Shown one piece after another: positions 57,501-62,242 of a stretch of 62,242 nt of DNA. Under the pieces are notes generated by a model. The model worked only from the letters and a program-made list of their open reading frames with translations. It was not told the origin of the DNA and ran no database searches. Position 1 is the stretch's first letter. Each line of letters begins with the position of its first letter. Location: positions 1-62,242 of the forward strand of contig BBXU01001514.1 in the NCBI GenBank assembly GCA_001598975.1, in the 5' to 3' direction. The position numbers and the translations under genes are program-made. Source of the stretch: Parachlorella kessleri. Its lineage: Eukaryota; Chlorophyta; Trebouxiophyceae; Chlorellales; Chlorellaceae.

Positions 57501-60242
57501 GACGGTGCACAAGTGGTTGGTGCTGGTGAGGCTGCTGCTGGGGGAGATTCCAGAGCGCACGGGTGAGTCATAAGGCCAAGCTGAGGGACGCCGACGCGGT
57601 ACACCCAGCGTACTGCAAGGCGAAGGAATGCGTGTGCATGTAGTGGCCGGCTAGTAGCAGGAGGGGTCAGGAGCTGTGGCCCTGTGGGGCGTGCAACGCT
57701 GCCGTGGGGGCTTGCTGGATGGGCGTGGTGTAGTTTCACTTGCAGTGGGTGCCAGCGGTGGCAGATGGGCTGCCTTGGAGCCTGGCATGGGTCTACTGTG
57801 TGCAGTCCTGCTTCAGCTATGTCTTAAGTGGTGAGTGTGTGTGCGAGATGTCAATACCAGCGGCACATTTGCATGAAGTGCTGCCATTGCCGAGTCGGCG
57901 GGCATGAAAACGCCCTCACGGAGGAAGCCCTCAGGAAGCCCGCACACTGTGCTAACAGTCCTCATCTACCTGCCTGTCTGCCTGCCCGCCCGCCTGCCCG
58001 CCTGCAGAGTTCACTGCCCCTGAGCTGGAGGTGCCGCTGCGTCCCTACTTTGAGGTCACGCAGGCGGTGCGCGCGGGCGACCTCCACGAGTTCAGGCAAG
58101 TCAGCGTCCCAGAGAGTGTCACTTGGGCTTGGCAACCAAATCCCTCTTAAAACCTGCCGCTGGTGCGCCTAGCAATAACTGGGTGTACAGCCTCTGCAAG
58201 TCAGCGTAGGTGCTGCTGCTGCCAAGGGCATCTTCACTAGGAAGTGAGAACAAAGGAAGAGACAGGCAGCTCTGTAAATTCACCCCTACCTCTCCTTTGT
58301 TCTCACTTCCTGTGACCAGTAATCAAGACAGGCCTTAGGGTCCGTTGTGCCTTTGGGGATGGTGGCCTGTTGTGTTTGGATGCGAGGGCGGGATGATTGG
58401 CGCTACTTGTTACCAACTGCCGCACCTACTCATCACTGTTTTGTGGCCAGACCAGGCCAGTGTGCCCTAGGTTGCTGACCCTTGCCGCTGTGCTGTGCTC
58501 TGCTGTGCAGCCGTGTGGCGCAGCAGTACGAGGGCGTGTTCCGTGCGGACCGCACCTTGAACCTGATAGTGCGGCTGCGCCACAACGTGATCCGGGCGGG
58601 GCTGCGCCGCATCAACCTGGCCTACTCACGCATTAGGTAAACCTGCCCATGCTGTGATAGCCTGGCGTCCATGGCGGGGCAGAGCAGTAGCTACACTGGC
58701 AGGCAGCTCGGCTACATAGTGGCAGCTGGACTGGCAGGCAGCAAGCACTAAGATCTTCTGTAGAAGGTTGGACCCGTCAACACTCTGACCCCCGCTTGCT
58801 TCCGGCAGCAGGGTCGATGTGCGGCTTTGTGAAGGAGGCTTCATATGTGATGTATTCTCGTCACTCCCTTGTTCTGCAGCCTGGCGGACGTGGCAGCCAA
58901 GCTGGGCCTGGCGTCAGTGGAGGACACAGAGAGCATCCTGGCCAAGGCCATCAGGTGAACCATTGCGGTCAAATTGTGAATTCGTGGTTGCATTCGCAGC
59001 TGACACTTGCACAGCCAGGAATTGCAGTAAGGTTGTGTTGGGCCCCGTGGTGGGGGCGCACACGGCTAGACCTGTGCTCTGGCCTGTTGCACAGTTGGAC
59101 GCCAGTCAGCCTGCTGTGGGACGCCTGAATGCTGGTTGGGCGGTTAGTAGGCCGATATTGCTTTCGTGGTTGGTCAGAAGGCACCTGACTGAATGAGTAG
59201 AAAGGGACCCAACCCTACAGACACTGACACTACACCAATAACGCTTGCAACCGTTGGTGTCGGCAGGGACGGCGGCATCGATGCTGTGATCAACCACGAG
59301 GGAGGTTACATGGAGTCTGCCAAGCCCACAGACATCTATGCCACGGATGAGCCGCGGGCTGCCTACCACGCCCGCATCGCTTTCTGCATGGACATCCATA
59401 ACGAGGTGCGAGGTCCAAAACACTTCAGAGCATTTTGTTTTTCCTCACCTTTGGGGCTGCAAGATATCTGCCTTCTGCGTAGCAATATACCTGGAAGTGA
59501 GGGCAGCCTCCCGCTACCGCTTCTGCCGACTGTGTCACCCCCTACCTCCTTGCTCTCAGTTCTCTACCATGCGGGCCTATGCCCGGAGCGTGTGCACGTC
59601 TGGTGACTATCGACACATTGCTGTCCACAGCAAGCGCCACCTGAAGGTGCCTGCAAGGACACCAGCCACCGAAAAGTATCCTAAGGCACCGCTGGTGCAC
59701 CCTGCAGTACGCTGGGTGTACAGCCTTTGCAAGGACACCAACCAGCAGCTGGGTGTGCTGTGCAGGCCATCAAGGCCATGCGCTTTGAGCCTAAGTCGCG
59801 GGAAGACTACGAGGAAGCCAACAAGCTCAAGGAGCGGCAAGAGCAGGTGGGGAGGAGCGGAGGGGGCGTGTGCCTGGCGCTAGCTCGCGCGCTTGAAGTG
59901 AAGGGTGGGAAATTGCCTGTGAAGACGTGGGGCAAGCCAGCTAATCTCTATATATTTCTTTATGGTGGCAGGCAGTGCGAACTAAAGGGAGGTAGGGGGG
60001 AGCGGCACAGACGTGTTATTGACACCTAGTTGGCCTGGAATAGCGTTTGCTGTGGTGGCAGGCACCGGTGGTGGCAAGCCGCTATGTTCATGCGCAGGCT
60101 GACTTTCTTTTAGTGGCGCGAGGAGAGTGTATAGCTGAGACATGACGCTGAGACATGGTGCCAGATTCCTGTGCCCTGAACTTGCTGTGCGCAGGAGCTA
60201 CAGGCCGCGCTGGGGGATGAGGACGGATTTGACGGGATCTAG
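54598..60242 (+). CDS. RPN3: 26S proteasome regulatory subunit RPN3 (PSMD3)
   Basis: Twelve exons join in phase to 490 residues, the length of the plant protein: 54598-54891, 55129-55260, 55768-55904, 56265-56376, 56822-56971, 57472-57562, 58008-58095, 58511-58636, 58880-58954, 59267-59405, 59766-59846 and 60195-60242. RPN3 is a structural PCI-domain subunit of the 19S lid, which recognises and processes ubiquitylated substrates. Recognisable parts include [20 protein letters not shown] and [18 protein letters not shown] in the helical repeats. The PCI domain lies at about residues 320-440, with [30 protein letters not shown], and [10 protein letters not shown]. The tail ends in acidic DEDGFDGI. 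The intron after 58095 appears to start with GC; phase excludes the nearby GT. Introns contain a perfect hairpin and short dispersed repeats. Confidence 0.97.
57599..57617 (-). repeat. Dispersed intronic repeat, inverted copy
   Basis: The reverse complement reads TGCAGTACGCTGGGTGTAC, identical over 19 bases to 59703-59721 in a later intron of the same gene. Confidence 0.7.
58150..58205 (+). repeat. Dispersed intronic repeat, diverged direct copy
   Basis: The stretch shares CTGGGTGTACAGCCT and a following TGCAAG with 59712-59734. The bases before it (CCGCTGGTGC) also match those before the later copy, so similarity extends over about 55 bases. Confidence 0.55.
58239..58311. repeat. Perfect inverted repeat (hairpin) in RPN3 intron 7
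   Basis: The arm GGAAGTGAGAACAAAGGA at 58240-58257 is exactly repeated as its reverse complement at 58293-58310, and one more pair extends the stem outwards. The loop is 35 bases. The transcript would form a stem of 19 perfect pairs inside intron 58096-58510. Confidence 0.85.
59680..59735 (+). repeat. Dispersed intronic repeat, direct copy
   Basis: This copy includes TGCAGTACGCTGGGTGTAC (59703-59721), found inverted at 57599-57617, and is related to 58150-58205. It lies in the intron before exon 11 of RPN3. Confidence 0.6.
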
Positions 60243-60780
60243 GCTGGTTTGCAGTGGGCTCTGTGTCTGCGCTCTTTCAGTCCTAGCGACGCCTACGTGG
60301 GAGCTCCAAGCGCTTGCTTTGCGGAGAGTCCCGCTGGGTGGATGACGGGCAGATGGGTACCTGCTGGAAGGGCTCGGGCTGCTGTGAAAGCATGTGTGAA
60401 GGCTATGCCTTTAGAGTGAGCCGCTAGCCTAGTATGACTATAAGGCCCGTCATGGTTGTTGCTTGCACATGTTAGGGCTGCACGCCTACGGTTACTCAGC
60501 TATGTGTTATGTGGGCTCAGCCTCCAACTGTTCCCTGGCCATGAAATAGGAAAGGGATGTCAAAAGGACACGTTGCTTCAGGCCTCTCGCAAGGGCCAAG
60601 GCTGCTACGTCTGACAGACCTTCTGCCCACTGACAGACGCGCCATTACAACAACCCCTGCATCCTAAGCATCAGGCAACCCTCCTGGCTGCCACCAATGC
60701 CTACTAATGCAACAGTAAGACTGGCTGACGTAGCACACCCGTGCGCGGGACATCTGGAGACGTAACGCACATCATCACTA
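60243..60780. other. Convergent 3' intergenic region between two proteasome genes
   Basis: These 538 bases separate the stops of RPN3 (plus) and the beta-3 subunit gene (minus). A minus-strand TGTAA (TTACA at 60645-60649) lies about 130 bases after the beta-3 stop. No gene is seen. Confidence 0.45.
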
Positions 60781-62010
60781 TCAGTCCATCCTCCCCTTGA
60801 GCGTCCGCGCCACGACCTTGTCCTTGGTGCTGCAGCCAGGTACACAAACCAACCTTTCAGTTGGGCTGGCACTGCAGCGTGACCAGGAAGTTAGGGCAAC
60901 CAGACAGCAGTCACTGGCGCTTGTCTTGACCAGCTGGTATCGTGAGCATTACCGGGTCTGGGGGTGTCTGGCCAGGGTAGTCCGACAGTCTGCCGCGCCA
61001 CAGTGGCGGAGGGCCAGCCCAGCAACTCTGATATTTGCCAACAACAGGTAGTTCCCACCCAGGGACCACTCATCCCAGAGCGAAGGAGGAAGGAGGTACT
61101 AGTGATCAACCACCCTTGCCACCTCTGCCAGCAAACTCACATGACGTACACCACGGCCCCCCAGCCCGCTAAGCAGTCCCGGTCCTGGCCCGAAAGCAGC
61201 GCCTGCGAAACTGTCTCGAACAGCTCCTCCGCCTCCTGTGAGGGGTGGTAATGACAAAAGTGTAAGTAACACAAGGTAAGAACTCCAGCCAAGAGTGGGC
61301 ATCTTCCAGGCACCTTTGCTTGAGAGGACAAACCACATAGCCAGCCACATAGCCCGCATCTTGCTCAGCCCATTCCGGACGCAATATTGGGCACCATTCG
61401 TTCTCTACGGCCTTTACACCAACTGATGCGTTCAGAACACCTAACATTGCCAAGAATGAGTCACTTGTGACGGCACAAAAGCAGTCCCTGCAGGCCCGCC
61501 GCCCCACAAGCCCAGTACACATCTACAGCCGCTCCTGTCCACATGCCTGGCATGGCGCATGGCGCGCGCCCAGCAGCGACGTAACCGCAGCTGGCGTCAA
61601 AATTAGCACATCCTCAATCACAATGCCTGAACTGACACTGCCCGGCCTCAAGTGACTCTTGCACGAGCCCAAGTGTCAGTCAGTGGCAGTCCGGCCATGG
61701 CTATCCAAGGCCGCCCCAGGCTTTCTAGCACACACCTTCCGTTCAATCGCCCCCTGCAACCCCAGCAATAGCCCTCCCACTCACGACGTACCACAACCAC
61801 ACATACACACACCCGGCCCCCTCCCCCAGGCGCACCATGTCCGGCCTCCACAGCGACTCGCAGATGCCCAGCAGCGAGTCGGTGGCCGTGCCCGCCACCA
61901 TGAAGTCCTTGGCCGTCTCCATGGCGCCGATGCTGTCCATGCCGCACAGGTAGGGCATGCCGTCCGGCTCCAGCCCCGCGATCACGGGCGCGCAGAAGTA
62001 GGGCCCAAAC
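60781..62010 (-). CDS. PBC: 20S proteasome beta-3 subunit (PSMB3/PBC), 5' part outside window
   Basis: Three exons are present on the minus strand and join in phase: 62010-61836, 61235-61141 and 60829-60781. They encode FGPYFCAPVIAGL, CGMDSIGAMETAKDFMVAGT, DSLLGICESLWRPDM, EELFETVSQALLSGQDRDCL and the C-terminus ARTLKGRMD, which match the non-catalytic beta-3 subunit of the 20S core closely. The first exon begins inside a codon after a CAG acceptor, so the N-terminal third of about 205 residues lies beyond the right edge. The remaining bases 62011-62242 look intronic. The gene is tail to tail with RPN3. Confidence 0.95.
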
Positions 62011-62242
62011 CTGAGAGGGCAGGACACGGACCAGGGTGGGGTCAGGGCAGGGGGGCTGGGGAAGACGCAGGAGCTTGCTGGATTACACTAGAAAGGGATG
62101 TAGAGCAGGGGGACTACATGCGTCGCATCCCTAGCAGCAGACAGGTAGATGCGCTGACTACCTCCGTGCGGTGGCGATTTGCCGTGATCTAAGGGTGCCA
62201 CGTGCCGTGCCGGCAAGTCTATTCTCTCTGCCGCCGCGCCCG

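Noticed and set aside
1..62242. CRISPR arrays, bacterial operons or ribosome binding sites
   Set aside because: The window is intron-rich nuclear DNA. No regularly spaced direct repeats or prokaryotic signals were seen.

Overview
This window looks like nuclear DNA of a green alga, probably a core chlorophyte of the Trebouxiophyceae type; that placement is an inference. Genes are GC-rich and broken into many short exons by introns of roughly 100-600 bases with GT-AG or occasional GC-AG ends. TGTAA, the usual chlorophyte polyadenylation signal, lies downstream of several stop codons. The nearest relatives I can name are plant-type proteins: GMI1/SMCHD1, a calcium-binding TPR protein of the At1g05150 type, amino acid permeases of the AAAP family, and RPN3. 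Exon boundaries below were read by eye from splice signals and reading phase. They are models, not transcript evidence.

Layout from left to right. (1) 178-1119, minus strand: the 5' part of an NADPH-dependent reductase of the dihydroflavonol/cinnamoyl-CoA reductase group, running off the left edge. (2) 1615-19274, plus: a very large SMCHD1/GMI1-like chromatin protein with a ubiquitin-like start, a GHKL ATPase, a long middle region, and an SMC hinge between coiled coils. One of its introns holds a complete tRNA-Ala(CGC) gene and another holds an AT-rich foldback. (3) 19811-21188, plus: a short unrecognised gene with a probable mitochondrial leader. (4) 21909-25478, minus: an AAAP amino acid permease. 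(5) 26582-29860, minus: the DNA repair protein ERCC1 with polyglutamine extensions. (6) 30142-49009, plus: a calcium-binding EF-hand/TPR protein carrying an insertion of about 3,100 Ala/Pro/Ser-rich residues. (7) 49939-53674, minus: a second AAAP permease. (8) 54598-60242, plus: RPN3, a subunit of the 19S proteasome lid. (9) 60781-62010, minus: the 3' part of the 20S proteasome beta-3 subunit, running off the right edge.

The genes do not form one pathway. Some neighbours are functionally related: two proteasome subunits lie tail to tail (8 and 9), and two genes linked to DNA repair or recombination (2 and 5) share the window. ERCC1 and the EF-hand/TPR gene are head to head, only 281 bases apart, so they probably share a promoter. 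The most unusual object is the giant low-complexity insertion between the EF-hand and TPR modules of gene 6, which contains its own repeated short motifs.
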